From positions 1 through 64,000 of the forward strand of contig RZYM01000003.1 of NCBI GenBank assembly GCA_009930305.1: a stretch of DNA of 64,000 nt. The letters run 5' to 3'. The position numbers and the translations under genes are program-made. This DNA is from Bacteroidia bacterium. Lineage in GTDB: Bacteria > Bacteroidota > Bacteroidia > Bacteroidales > Paludibacteraceae. Shown piece after piece: positions 45,300 to 54,268 of this stretch. How positions within the stretch are numbered: position 1 is the stretch's first letter; each line of letters starts with the position of its first letter. The notes under the pieces were generated by a model. The model was not told the origin of the DNA, ran no database searches, and saw only the letters and a list, made by a program, of their open reading frames with translations.

Positions 45300-47273
45300 T
45301 CATTTAGGCATATCTTCCATTGCCTTTTCCCAATCAATTACTTGTTGTTCTAACTGTTTTTTAAGTTCTGCATAATGCTCAAATGTTGCTGCATCAGCAC
45401 TACCTTCGGCCATTTGATTTTCAATCTGTTTAATTTCGTTTTCTGTTTCAGAAATATTAATTTCGCACAATTCTACTAATCGTTCTGCCTTTTTAATCAG
45501 TCTGTTACGCTCCTTACGCTGTTCGTATGTAAGTTCAGTTTCAATAGGATCTACTTGAACTTTAGATTTATCTTCAGATAAAGATGAATTTTTAGCTGCT
45601 TTTTCAGGACTTTTCGCGACAAATGGCTTTACAGGGTTTTTGCGTTCAAGTTCACGTAAAGTTTCCATCTTTTTTGTATATAAGAAATCGTATATACCTC
45701 CAATATGCGGACGTACAGCACCTCCTCCAAATTCATATACCATAGTTACCAAACCATCTAAAAACTCGCGGTCGTGTGAAACGATAATGGCTGTACCATC
45801 AAATTCTTTAATTGCTTGTTTTAAAACGTCTTTCGAACGCATATCCAAGTGATTCGTAGGTTCATCCAAAATTAATAGGTTTACAGGTTCCAATAATAAA
45901 CGAATCATTGCCAACCTACTCCTCTCACCACCCGAAAGTACTTTAACCTTTTTGTCTGAAGCTTCTCCTCCAAACATAAACGCGCCTAATATATCTCTAA
46001 TTTTTGTTCTTATGTCACCAACGGCAACATAGTCGATAGTTTCAAACACGGTTAAATTTTCATCTAGCAAAGAAGCCTGATTCTGAGCAAAGTACCCTAT
46101 TTTCACATTATGTCCTAATTGTAGTTTACCTTCAAAATCAGTAATATCGCCCATGATGCATTTAACCAAAGTACTCTTTCCTTCACCATTTTTGCCAACT
46201 AAAGCGACTTTCTCACCCCTATTTATAGTCATGTCAACATGTTCAAATACAGTATGTTCATTATACCTTTTGGCAACATTTTCCATAATAATAGGATAAG
46301 CTCCCGAACGTGGTGCCGGCGGAAATTTTAGTCTTAAAGAACTATTGTCTTCTTCATCAACCTCTATTCTTTCTATTCTTTCCAATTGTTTAATACGTGA
46401 CTGTACTTGTACTGATTTGGTAGCCTTGTATCTGAATCTTTCAATAAAATCTTCTGTATCTTGAATTTCCTTTTGTTGATTGTTATATGCACGCAACTGT
46501 TGTTCACGTCGCTCTTTGCGTAATTCAACATATTTAGAATAATTAGCTTTGTAATCGTATATCTTACCTAAACTGATTTCAATTGTTCTTTTGGTAACTG
46601 CATCTAAAAATGCTTTATCATGAGAAACTAGTATTACTGCATTATGGCTTGATGCCAAAAAGTTTTCAAACCATTGAATTGATTCTATATCAAGGTGATT
46701 AGTAGGCTCATCAAGTAATAGAACATCAGGACATTGCAATAGCGTTTTTGCCAATTCAATACGCATACGCCATCCACCGCTAAACTCCTTAGTATGACGA
46801 TCAAAATCAGAGCGCAAAAATCCTAAACCAAATAAAGCTTTTTCTATTTCAGCTTGAAAATTTCCACCACCTAATACAGTTAAATGTTCGTTTAAACTAC
46901 TTATTTCCTCTATTAAATCTTGATATTCGTCCGATTCATAGTCTGTTCTCTCACACAACTCTTGGTTTTTGCGTTCTATTTTTTCTTGTAATTCGGATAT
47001 ATGACTGAATGCTTTCGATGCTTCTTCAATAACAGTTGTATCGTCATTGTGAATCATGTGTTGCGGTAAATACCCAATAGTTAAGTCTTTAGGATATGAA
47101 ATTCTGCCTCTGGTAGGTTCTTGTAAGCCGAAAATTATTTTAAGCATTGTACTCTTGCCTGCACCATTTTTCCCTACCAATGCAATACGATCACGCCTAT
47201 TAACTACATAACTGACATTATCAAATAATGTACGTCCACTAAATTCTACTGTTAATCCATCTATTGAAATCAT
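45300..47273 (-). CDS. ABC-F family ATPase
   Basis: The 657-residue soluble protein has two ABC domains: Walker A GKNGAGKST and GKNGEGKST, signatures FSGGWRMR and LSGGERSR, and Walker B LLLDEPTNHLD and LILDEPTNHLD. A linker of about 80 residues separates them, and a charged coiled-coil tail (about 590-657) follows. There are no membrane segments. ABC-F proteins act on the ribosome (translation factors or antibiotic protection). It resembles the Uup/EttA-like housekeeping type; no resistance role can be inferred. The start is the ATG at 47273; the upstream extension to 47306 covers the promoter. Confidence 0.92.
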   Translation of the reverse strand: MISIDGLTVEFSGRTLFDNVSYVVNRRDRIALVGKNGAGKSTMLKIIFGLQEPTRGRISYPKDLTIGYLPQHMIHNDDTTVIEEASKAFSHISELQEKIERKNQELCERTDYESDEYQDLIEEISSLNEHLTVLGGGNFQAEIEKALFGLGFLRSDFDRHTKEFSGGWRMRIELAKTLLQCPDVLLLDEPTNHLDIESIQWFENFLASSHNAVILVSHDKAFLDAVTKRTIEISLGKIYDYKANYSKYVELRKERREQQLRAYNNQQKEIQDTEDFIERFRYKATKSVQVQSRIKQLERIERIEVDEEDNSSLRLKFPPAPRSGAYPIIMENVAKRYNEHTVFEHVDMTINRGEKVALVGKNGEGKSTLVKCIMGDITDFEGKLQLGHNVKIGYFAQNQASLLDENLTVFETIDYVAVGDIRTKIRDILGAFMFGGEASDKKVKVLSGGERSRLAMIRLLLEPVNLLILDEPTNHLDMRSKDVLKQAIKEFDGTAIIVSHDREFLDGLVTMVYEFGGGAVRPHIGGIYDFLYTKKMETLRELERKNPVKPFVAKSPEKAAKNSSLSEDKSKVQVDPIETELTYEQRKERNRLIKKAERLVELCEINISETENEIKQIENQMAEGSADAATFEHYAELKKQLEQQVIDWEKAMEDMPK

Positions 47274-47276
47274 GGC

Positions 47277-47307
47277 GCAAAGGTAAAAAGAAAATGGCAT
47301 GGGCAAA
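47277..47307 (-). promoter_or_regulatory. Promoter of the ABC-F gene, abutting the start codon
   Basis: The minus strand has TTTG (47307-47304), 18 bases, TACCTTTGC (47285-47277), then GCC and the ATG. With the usual distance from the -7 box, transcription would begin at or next to the A of ATG, so the mRNA would be leaderless. Confidence 0.65.
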
Positions 47308-47343
47308 TTACAATCAAATGATTATTTAATGGATTTTTTAAAG

Positions 47344-47351
47344 TATTTTTG
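47344..47351 (+). promoter_or_regulatory. -7 promoter element of the AddB-like gene
   Basis: TATTTTTG lies 33 bases before the ATG at 47385. Confidence 0.4.
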
Positions 47352-47384
47352 TGCTATGACTAAATAATTACTCACAAAGAATAA

Positions 47385-50168
47385 ATGAAACCTTTTCTAC
47401 AGCAAATCGCAGAATTATTTCTAAATACATCAGGATATAACATTTCAGAATGTTGTTTTGTATTTCCGAATAGACGTGCCGGTCTTTTCTTTCAGAAATA
47501 TCTGACTGAAAATGCTAAAAGAACTATGTTAGCTCCTAAGATACAGACAATTGCAGACTTTTTTGCATCATACAGTACACTAAAACAAGAAGACAAATTC
47601 GGACTATTATTCCGTTTGTATGATGCATATAAGCAGGTCTTACCACATAATATCGCACCAGAACCATTTGATGATTTTATTTATTTTGGTGAAATGATTT
47701 TAAGTGATTTTAATGACGTAGATAACTATATGGTTAATGCTGAGCAGTTATATACTAACATTAAAGACTTAAAGAATCTGGATAACTTAGATTATTTGAC
47801 GTCGGAACAAAAAGAAGTACTAACTAGCTTATTGGAATTTAAAGAAGACAAAAAAAACAGAGCTAAATTTATTGAGACGTGGAATTGGATGTTGCCTTTA
47901 TATAATAAATTTAGAGAAATTTTGTTTGAGCACAGTTTAGCATACGATGGTATGTTACATCGTGAGGTTATTAAACAAGAAAGGCTTGATACAGAATATA
48001 GTAAGATAATATTTGTAGGTTTTAACGCCTTAAATGAAGCAGAAAAGGCTTTATTTAAACTATTAGGTACAAAAGCAGACTTTTATTGGGATTATAAATC
48101 TACTCCAATATTAGATAAAGCAAATATGGCCCACTTCTTTATGGAAGAAAACATTTCGCAGTTTCCATCAAAGCTTAAATTACCAGAAGAAACCTTGCCA
48201 GAACCTACAATAAAATGTATTGGCATACCGTCAGGTGTAGGACAAACAAAAGAAGTAGGTAGAATATTGTCAGCAATGGATTCGGTATCCATAAACACAG
48301 CAGTTGTACTATCAGACGAGCAACTATTGTTACCTACAATATACTCAATCCCGGATTGTATTGAGAATGTAAATATTACAATGGGATATCCCATAAACCA
48401 TACCCCCATTCAACAATTATTGGAAGATTGTTTGCTATTACAAAAGAACTTGCAAAATGAAACATTCTATTTCAAAAATGTATTGGCAGTTTTAAACCAT
48501 CCATATATTTTACGCAATAGCCCACAGATAAGCAATATTATTAATAATATTGTAAAAGAGAACAAAATAAGAATTGATGTATCAGAATTACTAAACGATG
48601 ATATAGAAATTTATACTTTGTTGTTTAAAAAGGCTGACAATTTCATATCATATCTACAAGATATAATTGATTATTTGGCAAATAAAGATAATGCCGATGC
48701 ATGGAGTCACGAATTTATTATACAAGCCTCATTAAATCTTAAACGCATAGGTATATTGCTGAATGAATGGCGATTAGATTTGCAAATAGGAACAATTTTA
48801 CATATTATCCACCAAATTTTTGGAAAAATCAGTATAGCATTTAAAGGAGAACCTCTTGGAGGCTTACAAATAATGGGTATGTTGGAAACAAGATGTTTGG
48901 ATTTCGATAACCTAATTATTACTTCGTTCAATGAAGGTATATTTCCTAAAACAGAAACTGCTACCTCTTTTATTCCATACAATTTAAGACGAGTATTTAA
49001 TTTGCCTACAACCGAACATCAAGACGCAATTTTTGCGTATCACTTTTACCGTTTAATACAGCGTGCATCATCTGTATATTTAATATATGATACAAGGTCC
49101 GAAAGTTTAGGCTCAACCGGAGAAGAAAGCCGTTATATAAAACAATTAAAATATCTGTATAATGTTAATATTCAAGAACATATAATTCAATATCAAGTAC
49201 AGGTTAATAAACCTAAATCTATATGCATCGAAAAGAATCAAGATATACAAGAAATTTTAAAAAAGTATTTACGCAGCAATAGTGAACCCAAAACAAAAGA
49301 AGAAGAGAAAAATAATTACCTATCATTCTCGGCTAGTAGTTTAAACGATTATTTAAAATGTCCACTTTCATTTTATTATTCGCATATACTAAATATTAAA
49401 GAACAAGATGAGGTCACCGAGACAATGGAAGGCAATCAATTTGGACAAATCTTTCATAAAGCCATGGAACTCATTTATACCGATAATATTAATCGCGAAG
49501 TAAATGAGACTACATTAAACATGTGGATTAAAGATGAAGTAAAACTTAGACAAATAGTTCAAGAAAGTTTTAATGAGTGCTATTTTAAGGGCAAAAGTAC
49601 TAAGATAACAGGCATGAACCATCTAATAGAAGAAGTCATTATACGATACATTAAGCAAATATTGATATACGATAAAAAGAAATCACCTTTTACCCCACTC
49701 GCTGGAGAAGAACTATACGAAGGGTATATATATATTAATGAATTGCATTCATTCGCTCGCATATATGGATATATAGACAGAATTGATGACTGTAAGATGA
49801 CAAAACAAATTTGTGACTATAAAACGGGCTCTGATAAGCTCAAATACGATAGCGTTGAATCTCTTTTTGATAAAGACAATAAAGATAGAAATAAAGCCGT
49901 ATTGCAAATATATATATATATATGGTTGTATCTACAAAAACATACTAATGATAAAAATTTATCAGGTCATATATATTTATTAAAAGAATTACACAATAAA
50001 GACTTTTCTACAGAAATCCAATACACTCCTAACGATTTGAAAGAGTTTGTAGAAAAACTAAAGGACTGCATTATTGAAATTTTAAATCCAGACATTCCCT
50101 TTAGCCAAACCACTCAAGAATCAAATTGTAAGTATTGTTGTTATTCGCATATATGTCATAAAGGATAA
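47385..50168 (+). CDS. AddB-like PD-(D/E)XK nuclease
   Basis: The 927-residue protein has a helicase-like N-terminal part without a clean Walker A and a C-terminal RecB-type nuclease domain. Nuclease residues are in GYIDRIDD and CDYKTGS (about 795-820), and iron-sulfur cysteines lie before (KCPLSFYYSH near 659) and after (CKYCCYSHIC at the end). This layout is that of AddB, the partner of AddA in double-strand break processing. No addA-like gene is adjacent in this window. Confidence 0.85.
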   Translation: MKPFLQQIAELFLNTSGYNISECCFVFPNRRAGLFFQKYLTENAKRTMLAPKIQTIADFFASYSTLKQEDKFGLLFRLYDAYKQVLPHNIAPEPFDDFIYFGEMILSDFNDVDNYMVNAEQLYTNIKDLKNLDNLDYLTSEQKEVLTSLLEFKEDKKNRAKFIETWNWMLPLYNKFREILFEHSLAYDGMLHREVIKQERLDTEYSKIIFVGFNALNEAEKALFKLLGTKADFYWDYKSTPILDKANMAHFFMEENISQFPSKLKLPEETLPEPTIKCIGIPSGVGQTKEVGRILSAMDSVSINTAVVLSDEQLLLPTIYSIPDCIENVNITMGYPINHTPIQQLLEDCLLLQKNLQNETFYFKNVLAVLNHPYILRNSPQISNIINNIVKENKIRIDVSELLNDDIEIYTLLFKKADNFISYLQDIIDYLANKDNADAWSHEFIIQASLNLKRIGILLNEWRLDLQIGTILHIIHQIFGKISIAFKGEPLGGLQIMGMLETRCLDFDNLIITSFNEGIFPKTETATSFIPYNLRRVFNLPTTEHQDAIFAYHFYRLIQRASSVYLIYDTRSESLGSTGEESRYIKQLKYLYNVNIQEHIIQYQVQVNKPKSICIEKNQDIQEILKKYLRSNSEPKTKEEEKNNYLSFSASSLNDYLKCPLSFYYSHILNIKEQDEVTETMEGNQFGQIFHKAMELIYTDNINREVNETTLNMWIKDEVKLRQIVQESFNECYFKGKSTKITGMNHLIEEVIIRYIKQILIYDKKKSPFTPLAGEELYEGYIYINELHSFARIYGYIDRIDDCKMTKQICDYKTGSDKLKYDSVESLFDKDNKDRNKAVLQIYIYIWLYLQKHTNDKNLSGHIYLLKELHNKDFSTEIQYTPNDLKEFVEKLKDCIIEILNPDIPFSQTTQESNCKYCCYSHICHKG
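49908..49923 (+). repeat. Eight-copy AT dinucleotide run inside the AddB-like gene
   Basis: A 16-base alternating AT tract encodes part of a QIYIYIW segment. Copy-number change would shift the frame near the nuclease domain end. Confidence 0.85.
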
Positions 50169-50170
50169 AA

Positions 50171-50195
50171 AAAGCCGACTTAAAAAGTCGGCTTT
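50171..50195. terminator. Bidirectional terminator between AddB-like and TPR genes
   Basis: A 10-bp perfect stem (50171-50180 with 50186-50195) has a 5-base loop. Seven T follow on the minus-strand side, only three on the plus side. Confidence 0.85.
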
Positions 50196-50219
50196 AAAAT
50201 TTATATATAATATTACTAC

Positions 50220-51455
50220 TTATAATGCTTTTATCTCTTCACTAATCGCATTGTACTTATCTGTTTGCTCTAAACGTAAATACAATACTTTCATATTTTG
50301 TAATAAATCCATGTACTGAACATTATCTTTTTGCATTACTTCTTTAGCCGGTTCATAATACTCTAAAGCTTTTATATAGCAAGATTTTGCTTTGCTCATT
50401 TCAGCATTGTATTTTGCGTTGTCGGTTAAATCTTGAGCAGATTCTTGTATATGATCACCTTCAAATGCCCATGCACGACCATATACATATAAAGTGCGTG
50501 CATTTTTAGCATCAACAGACAATGATTTATTTAAGATTTCTTTTGCTTTTTCGTAATCATTTTTTTGAACAAGCAATTCTGCTTTAACGTTCATGTATTC
50601 GGTATTATTAGGGTCTTTAGCAATTACTTGGTCTAAGTACGACATGGCTTTGTCATACTCTCCTGCTCCTACATAATAGTTAACTAAACTACCAACAAAA
50701 TAATCGCTTGAAGGAAATTTATCTGCACCTTCTTTTAAAGAAGCAACATAATTAATTGTATCACCACTATTTATATATGCGCTAACCAAAAGCTCATACA
50801 CCGATTTCATATCATTATACTTTGTATCTTTCAATTCTAAAAGATCTTTAATAGCTTCTGCATTTTTTTCTGCACGAATATTTGAAAGAGCTACATAATG
50901 TTTAACCATCCAATATGTTGAATCTACTTTTACACCATCTTTTGCATCAAACATACTTAAATCAGAAATAGCAACATATTCATTGAACATTTTAGCTGCT
51001 TCATTAAATTTACGTTGATCAAAGAAAGAAGCACCTGTGCTAATGTATTGGTTATGCATTTCCATGAAGTCTGCCTTTATGGTTTTGCGTTGAGTATATT
51101 TTGCTTTGCCTTTTTTATCAAGCTTCCCATCATATTTATCAGCCACTAAATAATTAGTAAACATCTCGTCCAGACCTACATATAAACGATCATTATCAGG
51201 TGTCTGATTCAATAATGTTTTCTTGATTTCTTCATTTGCTTGCGTATAACCTATACGACCTGCAACATACCATGTCTTAGCCTCAGTACCGGTAACAGAA
51301 TCAGCTTTAGCTTCTTCTATCGCTGCTCTGGCAGATTCATAATTAATAGGTTCTGTCCATAAATAATTGTAGGCTTTATTAACCTTAGCTTTTTGTGCAA
51401 AAACCATGCTAGATGATAAAAGCAGCAATCCGATACACATTAATGTCTTTTTCAT
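50220..51455 (-). CDS. Exported tetratricopeptide-repeat protein
   Basis: The 411-residue protein has a signal peptide (1-20, ending VFAQ) and several TPR-like helix pairs, clearest between about 215 and 340 (EYDKAMSYLDQVIAKDPNN, DYEKAKEILNKSLSVDAKN). TPRs mediate protein contacts; partner and function are unknown. The gene is 21 bases downstream of gyrA and probably co-transcribed with it. Confidence 0.85.
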   Translation of the reverse strand: MKKTLMCIGLLLLSSSMVFAQKAKVNKAYNYLWTEPINYESARAAIEEAKADSVTGTEAKTWYVAGRIGYTQANEEIKKTLLNQTPDNDRLYVGLDEMFTNYLVADKYDGKLDKKGKAKYTQRKTIKADFMEMHNQYISTGASFFDQRKFNEAAKMFNEYVAISDLSMFDAKDGVKVDSTYWMVKHYVALSNIRAEKNAEAIKDLLELKDTKYNDMKSVYELLVSAYINSGDTINYVASLKEGADKFPSSDYFVGSLVNYYVGAGEYDKAMSYLDQVIAKDPNNTEYMNVKAELLVQKNDYEKAKEILNKSLSVDAKNARTLYVYGRAWAFEGDHIQESAQDLTDNAKYNAEMSKAKSCYIKALEYYEPAKEVMQKDNVQYMDLLQNMKVLYLRLEQTDKYNAISEEIKAL

Positions 51456-51476
51456 TTTGTTATTGGTTTTAAATTA

Positions 51477-54065
51477 TTATTCATTATCGTTATTTTCTAA
51501 ATCTTCAACATTTTCGTTTTCATCACCATCATAATCCGAAACCACATCGCTGATACCATCTATTTTGTTAAATTCTTTGCTAGCTTCGGCCAATTCTTCA
51601 GAAATTTCTTCTTCAATTTGTGCTTCGCTTGCCACTTTACAGATAGATGCAATCTCATCTTCGCGTTTTTCAAGATTAATAAGGCGTACACCTTGTGTAG
51701 CACGTCCCATTATACGTAAAGAAGATACCTCAAAACGAATTGCAATACCCGACTTATTTATAATCATCAAATCGTTGTCATCCGTAACATTTTTAATAGT
51801 AACCAACTTACCTGTCTTGTCAGTAATATTGATGGTCTTAACACCTTTACCACCACGGTTTGTAATACGATAATCATCTAAATCAGAGCGTTTTCCATAT
51901 CCTTTTTCAGATACTACTAAGATATCTTCTTTTTTCTCCTGATTAAGAGCAATCATACCTACTACTTCATCATCCTTACCATCTAAAAGCATACCGCGAA
52001 CACCAGTAGCAGTACGTCCCATTTCACGAACTTTTGATTCATTAAAACGAATTGCACGACCTTTTTTATTTGCAATAATAACTTCACTATTACCATCGGT
52101 AAGACGTACTTGTATTACCTGATCATCTTCACGAATAAGAATAGCGTTTACTCCATTTTGGCGAGGACGTGAATAAGCTGCAAGAACTGTTTTCTTTACA
52201 ACACCCTGTTTAGTACAGAATAATAAATAGTGAGACATATTGTACTCAGTATCCTGTAATTGTTTAACCTTAATAAATGCATTTACTTTGTCATCTTTAT
52301 CGATATTAAGCATATTTTGTATTGCACGACCCTTTGAATTTTTAGATCCTTCAGGTATTTCGTACACTTTAAGCCAATAGCAACGTCCTTTTTGAGTAAA
52401 GAATAACATATAACTATGCATTGATGCAGGATATATATACTCAATAAAGTCTTCATCACGACTATCACTACCCTTAGACCCTACACCACCACGATTTTGA
52501 GATTTGTACTCACTCAATGGAGTACGTTTAATATATCCAAGGTGCGAAATAGTAATAATCATTTCATCATCAGCATAAAAATCTTCAGGATTAAATTCTT
52601 CTGATGCATATACAATTTCAGAACGACGTTCATCTCCGTATTTTTCTTTTAATAGGAGCAATTCGTCTTTAATTATTCCCATTCTACGTTCTATATGAGA
52701 CAAAATATCATTCAAATCCTCTATCTTAACCATCAACTCATCACGTTCAGAATGTAACTCATCTTGAGATAATCCGGTTAATTGACGCAAACGCATTTCT
52801 ACAATTGCCTTAGCCTGAATTTCTGATAGAGAGAAGCGCTCTATTAATTTTTCAATAGCATCACCAACTGTATGAGCTGCTTTTATAATAGCAATAACTT
52901 CGTCGATATTGTCTGATGCTATAATCAAACCTTCAACAATATGTAAGCGGTCTTGAGCCTTTTTCAAATCGAAGGTTACCCTTCTGGTTACTATTTCATG
53001 ACGATGTTGTACATAACAATCAATAAGTTCGCGCAAGCATAACAAGCGCGGACGACCTTTGACCAATGCTATATTGTTAATACTGAATGATGATTGCAAT
53101 GCAGTTTCCTTATATAATTTGTTAAGAACTACATTAGCGTTAGCATCACGTCTAATATCAATAATTAAACGCATACCTTCGTGGTTACTTTCATCAGCAA
53201 TATTTGAAATACCTTCTAAACGTTTTTCGTTTACAAGTAATGCAATATGTTTTTGTAGTTCTGATTTATTAACCATGTATGGTAACTCAGTGATTATCAA
53301 ACGCTCTTGATCTGCTTCTGTTTCAATTTCAACACGAGCTCTAATCACTACACGACCACGACCTGTTAGATATGCTTCACGAATACCCGAATAACCATAT
53401 AAGATACCTCCGGTTGGAAAATCAGGAGCTTTTAATATTGAGATTAAAGCATCGTCCTCAATTTCTTTATTATCAATGTAAGCAACAATCGCATCAACCG
53501 TATCCGACAAATTATGCGGAGCCATATTTGTAGCCATACCTACAGCTATACCTGTTGTACCATTAACCAAAAGATTAGGAAGAAGACCAGGTAATACAGT
53601 CGGTTCATCCAATGTTTCGTCGAAGTTTTTGGTCATGTCAACTGTATTCTTGTCAATGTCAGCTAACATTTCTTCTGCCAAACGTTGTAATTTGGCCTCA
53701 GTATAACGCATTGCAGCAGGCGAGTCTCCATCAACAGAACCGAAGTTTCCTTGTCCATATATCAAAGGATAACGCATTGCCCAATCCTGTACCATATGAA
53801 CCAAAGTTCCGTAAATTGAGGAGTCACCATGTGGGTGAAACTTACCCATAACTTCACCTACTATTCTGGCTGATTTCTTAGTCTGTTTATCATATGTGTT
53901 ATTAAGTAATTCCATACCATATAAAACACGACGTTGTACAGGTTTCAAACCATCTCTTGCATCTGGTAATGCACGCGATACTATTACTGACATTGAATAA
54001 TCGATGTAGGCAGTCCGCATTTCTTCTTCAATATCAACTTTTATAATTCTTTCTTCTTCAGTCAT
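51477..54065 (-). CDS. gyrA: DNA gyrase subunit A
   Basis: The 862-residue type II topoisomerase subunit has the catalytic tyrosine Y121 in AMRYTEA. The winged-helix segment HPHGDSSIYG holds S82 and G86, which correspond to S83 and D87 of E. coli. The C-terminal pinwheel contains the GyrA-box variant SQNRGGVGSKG rather than QRRGGKG. The last 40 residues form a strongly acidic tail. It introduces negative supercoils with GyrB, which is not in this window. Confidence 0.95.
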   Translation of the reverse strand: MTEEERIIKVDIEEEMRTAYIDYSMSVIVSRALPDARDGLKPVQRRVLYGMELLNNTYDKQTKKSARIVGEVMGKFHPHGDSSIYGTLVHMVQDWAMRYPLIYGQGNFGSVDGDSPAAMRYTEAKLQRLAEEMLADIDKNTVDMTKNFDETLDEPTVLPGLLPNLLVNGTTGIAVGMATNMAPHNLSDTVDAIVAYIDNKEIEDDALISILKAPDFPTGGILYGYSGIREAYLTGRGRVVIRARVEIETEADQERLIITELPYMVNKSELQKHIALLVNEKRLEGISNIADESNHEGMRLIIDIRRDANANVVLNKLYKETALQSSFSINNIALVKGRPRLLCLRELIDCYVQHRHEIVTRRVTFDLKKAQDRLHIVEGLIIASDNIDEVIAIIKAAHTVGDAIEKLIERFSLSEIQAKAIVEMRLRQLTGLSQDELHSERDELMVKIEDLNDILSHIERRMGIIKDELLLLKEKYGDERRSEIVYASEEFNPEDFYADDEMIITISHLGYIKRTPLSEYKSQNRGGVGSKGSDSRDEDFIEYIYPASMHSYMLFFTQKGRCYWLKVYEIPEGSKNSKGRAIQNMLNIDKDDKVNAFIKVKQLQDTEYNMSHYLLFCTKQGVVKKTVLAAYSRPRQNGVNAILIREDDQVIQVRLTDGNSEVIIANKKGRAIRFNESKVREMGRTATGVRGMLLDGKDDEVVGMIALNQEKKEDILVVSEKGYGKRSDLDDYRITNRGGKGVKTINITDKTGKLVTIKNVTDDNDLMIINKSGIAIRFEVSSLRIMGRATQGVRLINLEKREDEIASICKVASEAQIEEEISEELAEASKEFNKIDGISDVVSDYDGDENENVEDLENNDNE

Positions 54066-54245
54066 TTATATATATTTATTGCTATTATTTATTATCTTAA
54101 AAAAAGACACGCTAAGTTACTGCTTTTAGCCGAATTAACCAAAATTCAAGTCGAAAATATTATTAACAATCAGATTATTTTTGGCATATTATTTGCTATT
54201 GATAAAATGAGACATCATAAATGTCGAATAATTAGTCAAAAATTA

Positions 54246-54253
54246 TAACTTTG
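54246..54253 (+). promoter_or_regulatory. -7 promoter element of clpC
   Basis: TAACTTTG lies 15 bases before the clpC ATG. Confidence 0.55.
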
Positions 54254-54268
54254 TAAAAAAATAGAAAT

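Noticed and set aside
45300-47273. ABC-F gene considered as an antibiotic resistance determinant
   Set aside because: Its layout is like housekeeping Uup/EttA-type proteins and there is no mobile or resistance context.
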